This document shows, in pieces, positions 54,052 to 63,232 of a stretch of DNA of 64,000 nt (positions are counted from its first letter, which is position 1; each line of letters begins with the position of its first letter). The position numbers were made by a program, and so were the translations under genes. The stretch lies in the NCBI GenBank assembly GCA_021784595.1, contig JAJYHT010000062.1, positions 1-64,000 on the forward strand. Direction: 5' to 3'. This DNA is from Bacillota bacterium (lineage in GTDB: Bacteria; Bacillota; Sulfobacillia; Sulfobacillales; Sulfobacillaceae). Under the pieces are notes generated by a model. It saw nothing but the letters and a program-made list of their open reading frames with translations. It did no database searches and was not told the DNA's origin.

Positions 54052-55804
54052 CGGTTACTCCTCCTTCTGATTGAATGGCATGCAGTTCGGCATAAATGCC
54101 ATTCAAACGCAACAACTCGGACGGCGTGCCATATTCGGCAACGTGTCCTTGGTCAAGCACCAAAACGTGGTCAGCGTCACGCAGGGAGGATAATCGATGA
54201 CTCACGATAATGGTCGTGGTGCCTCCATTTATGCGCATTTCCGACAGCGCATCCAAGATGGATGATTCCGTGCGGCTGTCAACGGCGCTCAAACTATCGT
54301 CTAGAATAAGCAATTTAGCATGGGTTTTGACCAGTGCCCGGGCAATCGCCACACGTTGGCGTTGGCCGCCAGATAGATTAATACCGCGTTCTCCCACTAT
54401 GGTGGCAAATCCCTTGGGCATGTTTTGAATGGTTCCCATAATGTGGGCTTTGGTTGCTGCGTTGGCTACCAGCACTTCATTGACTTCGGGAAGTGGGAAC
54501 GCAATGTTGTGGCCCACGGGGAAGGAAAATAAGAATCCGTCTTGGGGTACGTAGGCAATCGTTTCGCGCAGTTCTGACCGATTTACGTCTCGAATGTCCA
54601 CACCGCCTATAAAAATAGTTTCTGGCGCAGGATCTATTTCCCGCAAAAGCAGACTGCACAAGGTGGTCTTGCCAGACCCGGTATGTCCTACAACGCCGAG
54701 AGTCGTGCCCGGTGGTATGGATAAGGATAGATGTTCCAGTGCTGGGTGGTCCGTGCCAGGATAGGCAAACGTCAGATCACGAATCACGATCGGCAAAGCG
54801 TGGGGCATGGCCGTCGGCGTTTGGGGATCAGTAATTGTCGGTTCCGCACTGAGTAAGGTTTCGATCCGTTTTAAGGAAGCCGAGGAATTCTGGAATATGT
54901 TAATAACGTTACCAAATTGCATGAGTGGGCGCACCAGCATACTGAGATATACGGTAAAGGCGACAAAAGCTCCCAGCGAAATTTGGTGGGTGAGCGCTAA
55001 ATCTCCTCCATAAACCAGTGCGATCGCGAAACTGACCCCGGTTAAGAGCGGGATTAGGGCTTGAAAGGTCGTATTCAAACGCACGAGATTAATGGACCGA
55101 TCATAAATTACGTCGGTGGTCTTGGTAAAGCGTGTGGATTCAACCGGTTCGTTGGCTGTCGATTTGATCAGTCGGATGCTTTCTAAGCTTTCTTCGGCCA
55201 TATCCGACATTTGAGATAATGATTCTTGCACTAGCCGCGATTGGCCTCGGATTTTAGGACCTAAGTGGACTACGACAATCGGAATCAGAAGCAAGGGCAA
55301 CAGACTGGCTAGTGTCAACTTTAGATTGATCTTGGATATGGTCATAAAGAGAGTGGCAGCGAATAAGAAAACTGCCTGCAGAATTTGACTAATGCCACCA
55401 GCCATTGCTTGCCGTACCGCGGGCACATCGTTTAACACGTGCGACAGCAGGTCTCCCACAGTGTGGCGCTGAAAATATTGGGACTCCAGTATTTCCCAGT
55501 GAGAAAAGAGGCGCTGACGGAGATAAGCCTCAAATAGGCGTGCCAACTTGCCCACGGTGAACTGCCCGAGACCAAACAACACTACGTACCCAAGTGATAT
55601 GACCGCTAGTTCCGCCGCGTATTTTTCAATGAGGAGTAAAGTTATTCCCAGCCGGAATTGATTGATAAAGTTTCCGATGACATGAGGGATTTGTACTTGA
55701 ATAACTTTGGAAATTCCAACCGATGCGACCGCCATTAAATATTGACTCTTATGTTTTTTAAAAAACGTCGTCACAAGGTTTTGTTGCGATGCCAGGCGAT
55801 CCAC
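54038..55804 (-). CDS. ABC exporter half-transporter, degenerate-site subunit
   Basis: 588 residues, same membrane-ATPase layout. Walker A GHTGSGKTT (373), normal signature LSGGQRQ (about 477), Walker B LLILDD with Asp503 where the catalytic Glu belongs, His536 present. Its degenerate Walker B pairs in the dimer with the off-consensus LSTGQ of the partner, while its good LSGGQ completes the active site. GTG 55804 has a poor ribosome site; the start may be a little further in. Confidence 0.9.
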   Translation of the reverse strand: MDRLASQQNLVTTFFKKHKSQYLMAVASVGISKVIQVQIPHVIGNFINQFRLGITLLLIEKYAAELAVISLGYVVLFGLGQFTVGKLARLFEAYLRQRLFSHWEILESQYFQRHTVGDLLSHVLNDVPAVRQAMAGGISQILQAVFLFAATLFMTISKINLKLTLASLLPLLLIPIVVVHLGPKIRGQSRLVQESLSQMSDMAEESLESIRLIKSTANEPVESTRFTKTTDVIYDRSINLVRLNTTFQALIPLLTGVSFAIALVYGGDLALTHQISLGAFVAFTVYLSMLVRPLMQFGNVINIFQNSSASLKRIETLLSAEPTITDPQTPTAMPHALPIVIRDLTFAYPGTDHPALEHLSLSIPPGTTLGVVGHTGSGKTTLCSLLLREIDPAPETIFIGGVDIRDVNRSELRETIAYVPQDGFLFSFPVGHNIAFPLPEVNEVLVANAATKAHIMGTIQNMPKGFATIVGERGINLSGGQRQRVAIARALVKTHAKLLILDDSLSAVDSRTESSILDALSEMRINGGTTTIIVSHRLSSLRDADHVLVLDQGHVAEYGTPSELLRLNGIYAELHAIQSEGGVTGAQS

Positions 55805-56154
55805 CTCAATTCACAAAGCACTCCCCGCTCTCCGAATATCAGGTCAGGCGCGGGGAATTGTATTTTTGCAAAGCTTATTTGACTTAAATGAGCCGTCCCA
55901 AAGAAGTCAAAAGATCTCTTATAGCTATATTTAATATTATAACCGTTTTATTGGCAGATAGAGCTGTCTGCTGTGCATGCGACACCAGCGCGGCAGTGCT
56001 TATGAAAGAAAAGAAAGCGAGAATTCGCGCTGCAGAATCGCCTCAAAATGTGGAATATGTAATGAAGATTGGCCCATCTTTGGATACAATTGTAATGATA
56101 GACGAGTCGGCGAAAACGGCGATATCGGCGGGCCAATGAGGGGGATAATCAACC
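55805..56154. other. Divergent intergenic region
   Basis: Lies between the ABC operon and the deacylase-lut operon. AT-rich around 55920-55955, a likely promoter area. A plus-strand frame at 55888-56139 has no ribosome site. Confidence 0.4.
55822..55856 (-). promoter_or_regulatory. Leader hairpin before ABC operon
   Basis: TCCCCGC and GCGGGGA (7-base arms, 21-base loop) lie about 20-50 bases before the ABC start codon; could be an attenuator-like element or a terminator of neither side. Confidence 0.3.
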
Positions 56155-57087
56155 ATGAATGTTGCCGACATTGATCGCGGCACAAAATGCCGAGACATTT
56201 TGACGGTCCCGGGAACGGACATTGTGTTGCCGATCACGAGAATCTGTGGGAACTTGCCGGGTCAAACCTTATTGGTTACCGGTGGGGTGCATGGCGGTGA
56301 ATACCCAGGAATTGAGGCGGCCATTCGTTTCGCTGCCGGTTTGGACGCGGAGCGCCTGCGCGGTGCGGTGGTGGTTGTCCATTTAAGCAATCCATTGGCC
56401 TTTTTTGCGAAATCGCAATATGTAGTGCCACAAGACGGAAAAAACTTGAATCGGGTTTTTCCTGGCAAGGCGACAGGCACCATGGCTGAACGCATTGCTT
56501 ATGCGATTGCCACGATGGCACAAGAGGCCGACTACTGGGTGGATTTGCATGGAGGAGATCTCCATGAGGCTTTGGTACCATTTGCCATCTATTCAGACCA
56601 GGGAGGATCCGAGGTTGTGGAACAAGCGCGCGCGATGGCTGAAGCATACGGAATTCCTTACATTCTCGAATCATCGGCCATAGGCGGGGGCACCTATACC
56701 TCGGCTGCTCGAATGGGGATTCCCGCGATTTTGACTGAAGCAGGGCAAGTCGGTCAACTCGATGAGGAAGCGGTGCAAATTCATTTGGATGGACTGGAAA
56801 ATATCTTGCGGGCATTGGGTTTTGTGCCCGAGGCGTTGGCCGCCCAGGCACCTAGTCAAATTTTTCGTCAGTTTATGTGGACCAACGCTCCCGAAACGGG
56901 CTTATTTTACCGGGCCATTACAGCGGGGCAATGGATTAAAAAAGGCGACAAGGCTGGCCAAATCTGTAATCCCTATGGAGATAAAGTGGCCGAAATTCAG
57001 GCATCGCAAGATGGGGTGGTATTGTTTGTGGCTACATCGTTAGCGATCAACCAGGGAGATCCCTTATTTGCGGTGGCTGCCCCATGA
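56155..57087 (+). CDS. AstE/AspA-family deacylase
   Basis: 310-residue zinc carboxypeptidase-fold protein of the succinylglutamate desuccinylase/aspartoacylase family. Zinc ligands in GGVHGGEYPG (His, Glu) and DLHGGD (His), catalytic Glu in ILTEAGQVGQ, and the C-terminal beta domain with GLFYRAITAGQWIKKGDK. Splits an N-acyl or related amide. AGGGGG precedes ATG 56155. The stop overlaps the lutA start (ATGA), so it is coupled to lactate oxidation genes, an unusual pairing. Confidence 0.85.
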   Translation: MNVADIDRGTKCRDILTVPGTDIVLPITRICGNLPGQTLLVTGGVHGGEYPGIEAAIRFAAGLDAERLRGAVVVVHLSNPLAFFAKSQYVVPQDGKNLNRVFPGKATGTMAERIAYAIATMAQEADYWVDLHGGDLHEALVPFAIYSDQGGSEVVEQARAMAEAYGIPYILESSAIGGGTYTSAARMGIPAILTEAGQVGQLDEEAVQIHLDGLENILRALGFVPEALAAQAPSQIFRQFMWTNAPETGLFYRAITAGQWIKKGDKAGQICNPYGDKVAEIQASQDGVVLFVATSLAINQGDPLFAVAAP

Positions 57088-57833
57088 GCGGTCGCGAAAT
57101 ATCAGACGTGGAGCTTTTTGTGACCTGCCTCGTGGATTTGGTTCGACCGCAGGCTGGAATCGCCGCCGTTGCAGCACTTGAAGAGCGGGGCTGCAGGGTG
57201 CACTTCTCTGATCAACAGACCTGTTGTGGGCAATTTGCCTATAATGCGGGCCATGTAGACCAGGCCCGCGCTATGGCGCTCAACTTTGTTCAGGCCTTTG
57301 AAGGATCGACACGACCCATCGTCGCATTGTCCGGATCGTGCGCGGCGATGGTCGTCGAAGCGTACCCGAAATTGTTGAAAGATGTCCTTAGCGAAACGGC
57401 CATCGAGCGTATCGTGAGCCGAATAGTGGAACTGACCCAATGGCTGCAATCTTCAGACCCTCTTGAAGGAGCGCATGAAGAGCGCATCAGGGTGGCCTAC
57501 CATTTAGGGTGTCATATGCGCCGATTGTTGCGCGCTGAAGACAGTGGACAAGAGGTTCTGCGGCAACAGGGATATGAAGTGGTTGAATTGGGCGATGCCG
57601 ACCAGTGTTGCGGGTTTGGAGGCACCTTTTCTATGTCTGAGCCCGAACTGTCCACGGCGATGGCAGATGCCAAAATTGCCGCATTGAAGGAAGTCAGGCA
57701 ACAGTATGGGGTCACTGCGCTGGTTGGTGCCGATATGGGATGTTTGTTGCATTTAGCAGGTCGGATGATTCGTAATGGAGATGACTTTGATGTGAAGTAT
57801 ATAAGCGAATTGCTTGCAGGAGGATCACGATGA
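57084..57833 (+). CDS. lutA: Lactate utilisation protein A
   Basis: 249 residues with two cysteine-rich CCG domains: C14 with QQTCCGQ (about 40-43) and GSCAAMV, then HLGCHMRR and DADQCCGFGG. Binds an iron-sulfur cluster and works with LutB and LutC in oxidising L-lactate to pyruvate at the membrane face. Overlaps both neighbours by 4 bp. Confidence 0.92.
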   Translation: MSGREISDVELFVTCLVDLVRPQAGIAAVAALEERGCRVHFSDQQTCCGQFAYNAGHVDQARAMALNFVQAFEGSTRPIVALSGSCAAMVVEAYPKLLKDVLSETAIERIVSRIVELTQWLQSSDPLEGAHEERIRVAYHLGCHMRRLLRAEDSGQEVLRQQGYEVVELGDADQCCGFGGTFSMSEPELSTAMADAKIAALKEVRQQYGVTALVGADMGCLLHLAGRMIRNGDDFDVKYISELLAGGSR

Positions 57834-59269
57834 GTGGTCGATTGCCTTACGATCCTCGCCCCTGGCGGGTCCGGCGCGACTCTGCTTTAGGCAATAGTTC
57901 CATGCGCGATACACTGCAACGCGTCGCGGGGCGGTTAAGCAAAGCCAAATCCACGGCCTACGGAGACTACCAAATCGCTGACAAGTGGCGCTTGGCTGGA
58001 GTGGCCGCCAAGCGAAGGGCGATTAGCCAGATTGATGAATTGGTTGTTCAAGTAATCGGAGAAATTGAGCGCCATGGCGGCAAGGTACATCGGGCGCGAG
58101 ATGCCGCTGAGGCAGTTCGGTGTGTTGTGGAGGTTGCGCAAAAAAACGGCGTAAAGTTGGCCGTCAAGTCCAAGTCTATGGTGACCGAGGAAATCGAGTT
58201 GAATAAGGGGTTGGAGGATGCCGGAGTACAGGTTGTGGAAACTGATTTAGGAGAGTATATTATCCAGTTGGCGCACGAGAAACCTTCCCATATTTTGGCG
58301 CCGGCAATACACCGCAACCGAGGTCAAGTTAAGGAACTTTTCGATGTTGAAGCAGACCGCCAGGGAATGGCTCATCTTGCCAACGCCGATATTGAGCAAT
58401 TGACGCAATTTGCCCGTCAACAATTGCGCCAAGAGTTTTTGTCTGCAGATATGGGCGTTACTGGCGGAAATTTTCTTGTGGCTGAGACGGGCACCATAGT
58501 GCTGATTACCAATGAAGGCAATGCCGATATGGTAACGTCCCTTCCACCTCTTTTGGTATCCATTGTGGGGATAGAAAAAATTGTGGGCACGTGGGATGAT
58601 TTGAGCTATTTGCTGCAACAACCAGCCCTGAGCGGTGTTGGACAACGGTTGTCGTCGTACACTACCTTTGTGTCGGGTCCTCGTGACGAATCGGCAATGG
58701 ACGGCCCCGATCAATGGCACGTGGTATTGCTGGACAATGGTCGACGAAATTTAGTGGGAACCCCAGAGGAATCGATCCTGTCCTGCATTCGGTGTGGCGC
58801 GTGTCTAAATGTGTGCCCAGTGTTTCGCCAAATCGGGGGACATGCCTACGGGTCCGTATATCCCGGACCTATCGGTATTGTGGTCTCTGCGAATTTGGAT
58901 CCATCCATGCCATCATTTTTAGATTTGGCCAGTCAGGCTTGCTCTATGTGTTACGCCTGCAGTGAGGTCTGTCCCATGGACATTCCCTTGGCAGACGAAA
59001 TCCTAACACTTCGCAACCATAGGGTTAAGACGATGGCGGAACCTTTATTGGTGCGCAGAACCTATGAGATGTGGGGCAGGCTATGGTCGACGAAGGCAGG
59101 ATACCAAAAAACCATTCGCATTGCGCGATTGGGCCAGCGTTTTTTAATTCAAAAGAAAAAACTTCGCTGGGCTCCGGGCTTGTTTGGGGGGTGGCTAAAG
59201 ACCCGAGACATGCCGCTGATACCGCCAGAAACCTTTCGAGAATGGTGGGCCAAGACACATGGGGAATAA
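57830..59269 (+). CDS. lutB: Lactate utilisation protein B
   Basis: 479 residues: LUD domain (about 70-300, with AVKSKSMVTEEIELN and GVTGGNFLVAETGTI), then two 4Fe-4S motifs CIRCGACLNVCP and CSMCYACSEVCP, then a C-terminal DUF3390-like part. Electron-transfer core of the lactate oxidase complex. ATG overlaps the lutA stop and the 3' end overlaps lutC by 11 bp. Confidence 0.93.
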   Translation: MSGRLPYDPRPWRVRRDSALGNSSMRDTLQRVAGRLSKAKSTAYGDYQIADKWRLAGVAAKRRAISQIDELVVQVIGEIERHGGKVHRARDAAEAVRCVVEVAQKNGVKLAVKSKSMVTEEIELNKGLEDAGVQVVETDLGEYIIQLAHEKPSHILAPAIHRNRGQVKELFDVEADRQGMAHLANADIEQLTQFARQQLRQEFLSADMGVTGGNFLVAETGTIVLITNEGNADMVTSLPPLLVSIVGIEKIVGTWDDLSYLLQQPALSGVGQRLSSYTTFVSGPRDESAMDGPDQWHVVLLDNGRRNLVGTPEESILSCIRCGACLNVCPVFRQIGGHAYGSVYPGPIGIVVSANLDPSMPSFLDLASQACSMCYACSEVCPMDIPLADEILTLRNHRVKTMAEPLLVRRTYEMWGRLWSTKAGYQKTIRIARLGQRFLIQKKKLRWAPGLFGGWLKTRDMPLIPPETFREWWAKTHGE

Positions 59270-59837
59270 TGTAGAAGAACGAGTAGCACAGTTCGCTATC
59301 AACTGGCAACGATTATCTGGTAAAATCATGCGTCAAGATTTGCAAGAGACTCTAGGGGAAGCCTTGTCACGGGCCCTCGAAGTGATTTGTACGGGGGTTC
59401 CAGAGCCTGCAGCAATCATTGCTTGGGAGCCTTTCGTGCAAGATTTGGCCCGGACAGTTCGCCTGGATTGCCAAGTGGAATGGATCGGGCGGAGGGCAAG
59501 CCGTGCAAATTCCATTGCGGCGATGGCGTCCGCCGACATTGGAATCAATGTGGCCCAATGGGCTGTGGCTGATACCGGAAGTGTGGCTCTCTATGTCACT
59601 CCCGAAGCGACATTGTATCCGAGCTTGTTGCCCAAACAGCATTTGGTTTTGCTCGATGTGGCGGATATCGTGCCGACGGTGCGAGAGGGACTGATGGAGT
59701 TGCGCAAACATCTTCCGCAGCTAGCCAAAATTATTACCGGTCCCAGCATGAGCGCTGATATTGAGGGGCAGTTGCAAATCGGAGTGCATGGTCCTCAATC
59801 GGTCATGGTGTTGTTATGGGCATCGGACAGAAATTGA
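59259..59837 (+). CDS. lutC: Lactate utilisation protein C
   Basis: 192 residues of the LUD fold: SADIGINVAQWAVADTGSVAL and LPKQHLVLLDVADIVPTVREG, and the ending TGPSMSADIEGQLQIGVHGPQ with conserved Gly-Pro and Asp-Ile-Glu. Third component of LutABC. ATG 59259 lies inside the lutB end. Confidence 0.9.
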   Translation: MGNNVEERVAQFAINWQRLSGKIMRQDLQETLGEALSRALEVICTGVPEPAAIIAWEPFVQDLARTVRLDCQVEWIGRRASRANSIAAMASADIGINVAQWAVADTGSVALYVTPEATLYPSLLPKQHLVLLDVADIVPTVREGLMELRKHLPQLAKIITGPSMSADIEGQLQIGVHGPQSVMVLLWASDRN

Positions 59838-59928
59838 TCTTTTGGCCGGCGGTTAGAGCCATTGGATCCTATCTTCATTATGAAACGCCTTGTAGGGCAG
59901 GCGTAAAGACACTGGGGGGGCGTATGCG

Positions 59929-60681
59929 ATGATACAAGTGGATCCAACCCTGACAGACGAAGGATTTCTGCGGCTATTTGAAAAAGGCATTAAGGGCCAA
60001 TGGACGCAGGATCAAATCGACTGGGGAGCGGTCGAAGGATTGCGCCAGGATCATAAAGAAGCCCTAGGCCAAGTGCTGACACCGGTGTATTTGGGAGAAC
60101 AGACTGCCATGCTCGGTGTCAGTGCGGTACTTCCCATGATTTTGAACCAAGGTCAGGCGGAGGCTGCTATGTATCTGTCAAGTATGGGACTTGACGAAGC
60201 ACGCCATTTTCAAAATCTGAATCGTCTCTATCGCACTTTGGGCATCGAACCTTTAGCCAGTCGCCGAGTGCCAGAGATGTGGCGTTATCAGGCACGACTG
60301 CTACAAGAACATGATCCCGTCCAATGGGTATGGGGTATTCTGATCAGTGATTTATTCGCCAAGACTTTCTACGGCGGATTTGCTAAACGATTTCCCGAAA
60401 CCGTGGTTGGCAGATTGTCTCGCCGCACGCTCCAGGATGAGGCGCGCCATCAGGCGTTCTCCGATCGTTACTTGACGCGGGTACTGCCAACGCTTGATGC
60501 TCAAGGACGTCAGAACTTGCTGGCCTTGCGCGACGACCTGTTTCGGGTGATGGAAAAGTTGGGGACACGTTTGCGAGGAGCGATGGAAACGTTGGATTGG
60601 TCTCCAGAAGCCTTTTTATCCGAGTTGTGGGATGACACCGAGGTGTGGGCAAAACGGCTAGGTTTGGTGTCAGAAGTTTAA
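59929..60681 (+). CDS. Ferritin-like diiron protein (R2/oxygenase type)
   Basis: 250 residues, all helical. Metal ligands: Glu in LGEQTAM, first LDEARHF, an acidic residue in ISDLFAKTFYGGF, second LQDEARHQAF. The E/ExxH pairs match class I RNR R2-like proteins and ligand-binding oxidases; the third-helix Glu seen in R2 appears as Asp. No tyrosyl-radical site can be assigned and no RNR large subunit is nearby, so an oxygenase/oxidase or metal-sensing role is more likely. GGGGGG precedes ATG 59929. Two small membrane protein genes follow. Confidence 0.75.
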   Translation: MIQVDPTLTDEGFLRLFEKGIKGQWTQDQIDWGAVEGLRQDHKEALGQVLTPVYLGEQTAMLGVSAVLPMILNQGQAEAAMYLSSMGLDEARHFQNLNRLYRTLGIEPLASRRVPEMWRYQARLLQEHDPVQWVWGILISDLFAKTFYGGFAKRFPETVVGRLSRRTLQDEARHQAFSDRYLTRVLPTLDAQGRQNLLALRDDLFRVMEKLGTRLRGAMETLDWSPEAFLSELWDDTEVWAKRLGLVSEV

Positions 60682-60690
60682 TTGCGCATG

Positions 60691-60730
60691 AACCCCTTCT
60701 GACCCGGGCATCCTGAGCTCAGGAGGGGTT
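60691..60730 (+). promoter_or_regulatory. Hairpin sequestering a ribosome site
   Basis: AACCCCTTCTGA pairs with TCAGGAGGGGTT (one mismatch) and buries the AGGAGGGG site of the next gene (60721-60728). It could be a terminator of the upstream gene, or control translation, for example with temperature. Confidence 0.5.
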
Positions 60731-60733
60731 GCG

Positions 60734-61000
60734 GTGTTGGCTGTCGCGTATGGAACGTACACGTTCACTCTTTTGATAGGGCTCAGTCTCTTTTTCGTCT
60801 ATGACTGGCGGCGCAGATTTTTGCCCAAACGGCTTTTGGGCATTCACGTAGGGCTCGCGGTGCTCACGTTCATTACATTTACCGCTGCGCTTTCGGACTA
60901 TTCATGGAAACCGCAAACTCCCACCTATCGCCAACAGCAACCGTTAACTAATTATCAGCGGCAACAGCAGTTGCGGCGACGCTATCATGCGCCATCCTAG
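60734..61000 (+). CDS. Small two-helix membrane protein
   Basis: 88 residues. Helices about 5-23 and 37-53 around a basic loop DWRRRFLPKRLLG, ending in a Gln/Arg/Tyr-rich tail (YRQQQPLTNYQRQQQ). GTG 60734 has AGGAGGGG right in the hairpin above. Shares layout with the next gene product, so the two may be duplicates. Function unknown. Confidence 0.65.
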   Translation: MLAVAYGTYTFTLLIGLSLFFVYDWRRRFLPKRLLGIHVGLAVLTFITFTAALSDYSWKPQTPTYRQQQPLTNYQRQQQLRRRYHAPS

Positions 61001-61046
61001 GATTTATGGCTTGGATAAATCGAGAGCTAAAGGAAGTAACGCCCGT

Positions 61047-61241
61047 ATGCCAGTCTACCAGCCGATGGTTTTTGCCACCTATGCACTGTTCTTGATATTA
61101 TGCGGATTCGGAGCCGTGATCTTTTTTTGGATTGTTCTGGGGAATGCCCGGTTCCCCGTGGTTTGGGTTTACATGCATGTCGCATTGGCCATTGCCACGT
61201 TCGTCTTGTTTAGCATGTCAGTGTTCCAAATTGGGCTGTAG
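61047..61241 (+). CDS. Small two-helix membrane protein
   Basis: 64 residues from ATG 61047; an ATG at 60987 overlapping the upstream gene would give 84. Helices about 7-28 and 35-58 with a His-containing IYMHVALAIATF-like second helix. The start choice rests on AAAGGA upstream of 61047, spaced 12 bases. Follows the gene above within 50 bp. Unknown function. Confidence 0.55.
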   Translation: MPVYQPMVFATYALFLILCGFGAVIFFWIVLGNARFPVVWVYMHVALAIATFVLFSMSVFQIGL

Positions 61242-61258
61242 ATGCACTTAAAAGAAAT

Positions 61259-61414
61259 TTAGGCGGACGTACCGCCCCTAAGAGTCATTCGCATAAAATC
61301 GGACGAAGCTACGTTGGCGAGTCCGCGGGCGGTACAGAACTGTTCCAATGTAATCCGCTGGTTCTTCAAATGACCATTGCGCACCGATTTTATAGCAGAC
61401 AGCCGAACATCCAT
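61259..61414 (-). CDS. 51-residue small protein downstream of PucR
   Basis: Reads MDVRLSAIKSVRNGHLK at the start and ends MTLRGGTSA. Its ribosome site GAGG overlaps the PucR stop codon (TGAGG) with 8 bases to ATG 61414, so it looks coupled to that gene. Basic and soluble, no motif recognised. Being short, it might be chance. Confidence 0.45.
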   Translation of the reverse strand: MDVRLSAIKSVRNGHLKNQRITLEQFCTARGLANVASSDFMRMTLRGGTSA

Positions 61415-61424
61415 CGTAAAATCC

Positions 61425-62930
61425 TCATAGCCGATTTAAATAACGCCAGGCCAGGATAGCCGCCTCGATGACCTGGCGGCGCGGTGCATTTAAGAAGTCT
61501 GGACCAAGATATGTTTCAATTTGGTGTATGCGCCCATAAAGTGTTTGGCGATGGATTCCTAAACTCTGGGCGGCCATGCTCTTGGAATCGGGGTGAGCTA
61601 CTAGGGATTCTAGTGTTGATAGTAGGGTGCTTTGCAGGGGATCGGGAAGATCTAACAAGCGCTGCAGCTCAGGGCGAACCAGAAGGCGCAATAAATCACT
61701 GGGAGTTGTGGACAAAATCCATCGGTACAGACCCAATTGATCATAGGTTGGGGCTGAGTTACCGGGATTTAGCGCATATAAAGCTATAGTCAATGCGTCT
61801 TGGGCTTCGAGCAGCGCGGCGCGAAGGTCAACGGAACTGTCATGAATAGCGGAAAATCCCATGTGGTTCAAGGTTTTGGATTCTGACACTAGAGTGCTGA
61901 TAGGGTCTAACAGAGACCCGCGTCCGATCAGGACAACCACCGAACGGTCGGACTCTTCTAGGTGCAGAATCTTCAGATCGCGAGGACATCGTCCTATTGC
62001 TCGCGAGGCCGCATCATGGTTTGCAACCAGTACTCGAAATTGGTGAGTGCGCCCAAGGCTGAAGCGCGAATCAAAGCGTTTTACTACCGCACTGGGAGAC
62101 TCAGTCGATGAGAGTAACGTGGACAACATGACGGTTTCTTCATTGTGACGGCTACGCTCTAGAGCGTCTGAGCGGATGATGTCTTGCGCCAGTGCAGCCG
62201 CAGTACGATCGCAGGCCAGATATAGCCGCTCGTCCATTGCCGTTTGAGCCCATTGGATCACTAGATCTCCCATCGGTTGGCCAAAAACCATGACGGTTTG
62301 ACGTACGTAGTGCAAACCATGTTGTGATTCCAATGACGGATTGAGACAAATGCCTGTGGGCGCCGCATTAAGAGCCGACCACGACCCCACAACGATGGGT
62401 TCACTGGGATCTGACCGGCGGTAAAATGCAACAGGGCTCTGGATAACGTCGTGCAAAGCGCGGAGTAGAGAAGAAAGTCCTTCGGTGTTAAGTAGCGCTT
62501 GACGACTTTTAAGGGCTAACGCTTCCAGGTCTTCCAATACACGATGGTGTTGGCTGATAATGAGGGTGTTGACATCGTACGAGATATCCAAGAAACGGAC
62601 GCGGTCAGGGAACACAATAACTGGGAATTGGTGTTGGTTGGCCACTTTTACAATGTCGGCCGGCGCAGCAGGGAAATATTGTCCAAGCTCCAATCCCAGC
62701 GCTGTAGCTTTGGCGTCGATTAATCCTTGAATAAATTGCCTCTGTGCCACTGGGCTAGCTAAGGCGGCGCCGGTGGCGAGAATTAATTCTCCCCCCTTGA
62801 GGAATTCTGCCAAGTTTGGAATTTCCCCAATGTGGACCCACTTGACTAAACGGTCAAGGCTCTGATGTCCTGCGGCAACTTGGGCGCTTGTAAACAGAGG
62901 ACGATTTAGAATGTCGCGAAGTGGTACCAT
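61425..62930 (-). CDS. PucR family transcriptional regulator
   Basis: 501 residues. N-terminal PucR domain (LRDILNRPLFTSAQVAAG, GEIPNLAEFLKGGELILATG), C-terminal helix-turn-helix SKSMAAQSLGIHRQTLYGRIHQIE. ATG 62930 was chosen because VPLRDIL is the usual family beginning; a frame to 62975 exists. Divergent from an aldehyde dehydrogenase, its likely target, repeating the arrangement at 14-19 kb. Confidence 0.85.
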   Translation of the reverse strand: MVPLRDILNRPLFTSAQVAAGHQSLDRLVKWVHIGEIPNLAEFLKGGELILATGAALASPVAQRQFIQGLIDAKATALGLELGQYFPAAPADIVKVANQHQFPVIVFPDRVRFLDISYDVNTLIISQHHRVLEDLEALALKSRQALLNTEGLSSLLRALHDVIQSPVAFYRRSDPSEPIVVGSWSALNAAPTGICLNPSLESQHGLHYVRQTVMVFGQPMGDLVIQWAQTAMDERLYLACDRTAAALAQDIIRSDALERSRHNEETVMLSTLLSSTESPSAVVKRFDSRFSLGRTHQFRVLVANHDAASRAIGRCPRDLKILHLEESDRSVVVLIGRGSLLDPISTLVSESKTLNHMGFSAIHDSSVDLRAALLEAQDALTIALYALNPGNSAPTYDQLGLYRWILSTTPSDLLRLLVRPELQRLLDLPDPLQSTLLSTLESLVAHPDSKSMAAQSLGIHRQTLYGRIHQIETYLGPDFLNAPRRQVIEAAILAWRYLNRL

Positions 62931-63232
62931 GAAATATCCCGTCCATTCTGTATAGCATGAATCCGACAATATCATACAGTGTGCCGCCTGTATAGTCAGC
63001 GCCTTGATGATACGCTCAATATATCTAGTCGGGACAACTACTTGCTGCTATCGAATTTTTGTTCTCACTAGGACATGGTTGAGGTGCTGGCCATGGCGTT
63101 GGTTACTCAAAGTCCTTATTAAGGCGACAGGTGCAGTAGGTGTAGAACATCGCAGAAGGTCTTGATCAAGATGATCGCATCCTGAACGGATAAGTAGTAG
63201 CAATCTGATTGTACGAGGAGATGAAAGTTGGA
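62931..63232. other. Divergent intergenic region
   Basis: Carries a perfect palindrome CTTGATCAAG at 63161-63170, 62 bases before the dehydrogenase start, a possible operator half for PucR. No gene. Confidence 0.4.

Noticed and set aside
55888-56139. 83-codon plus-strand frame before the deacylase
   Set aside because: ATG without ribosome site in an AT-rich promoter-like region.
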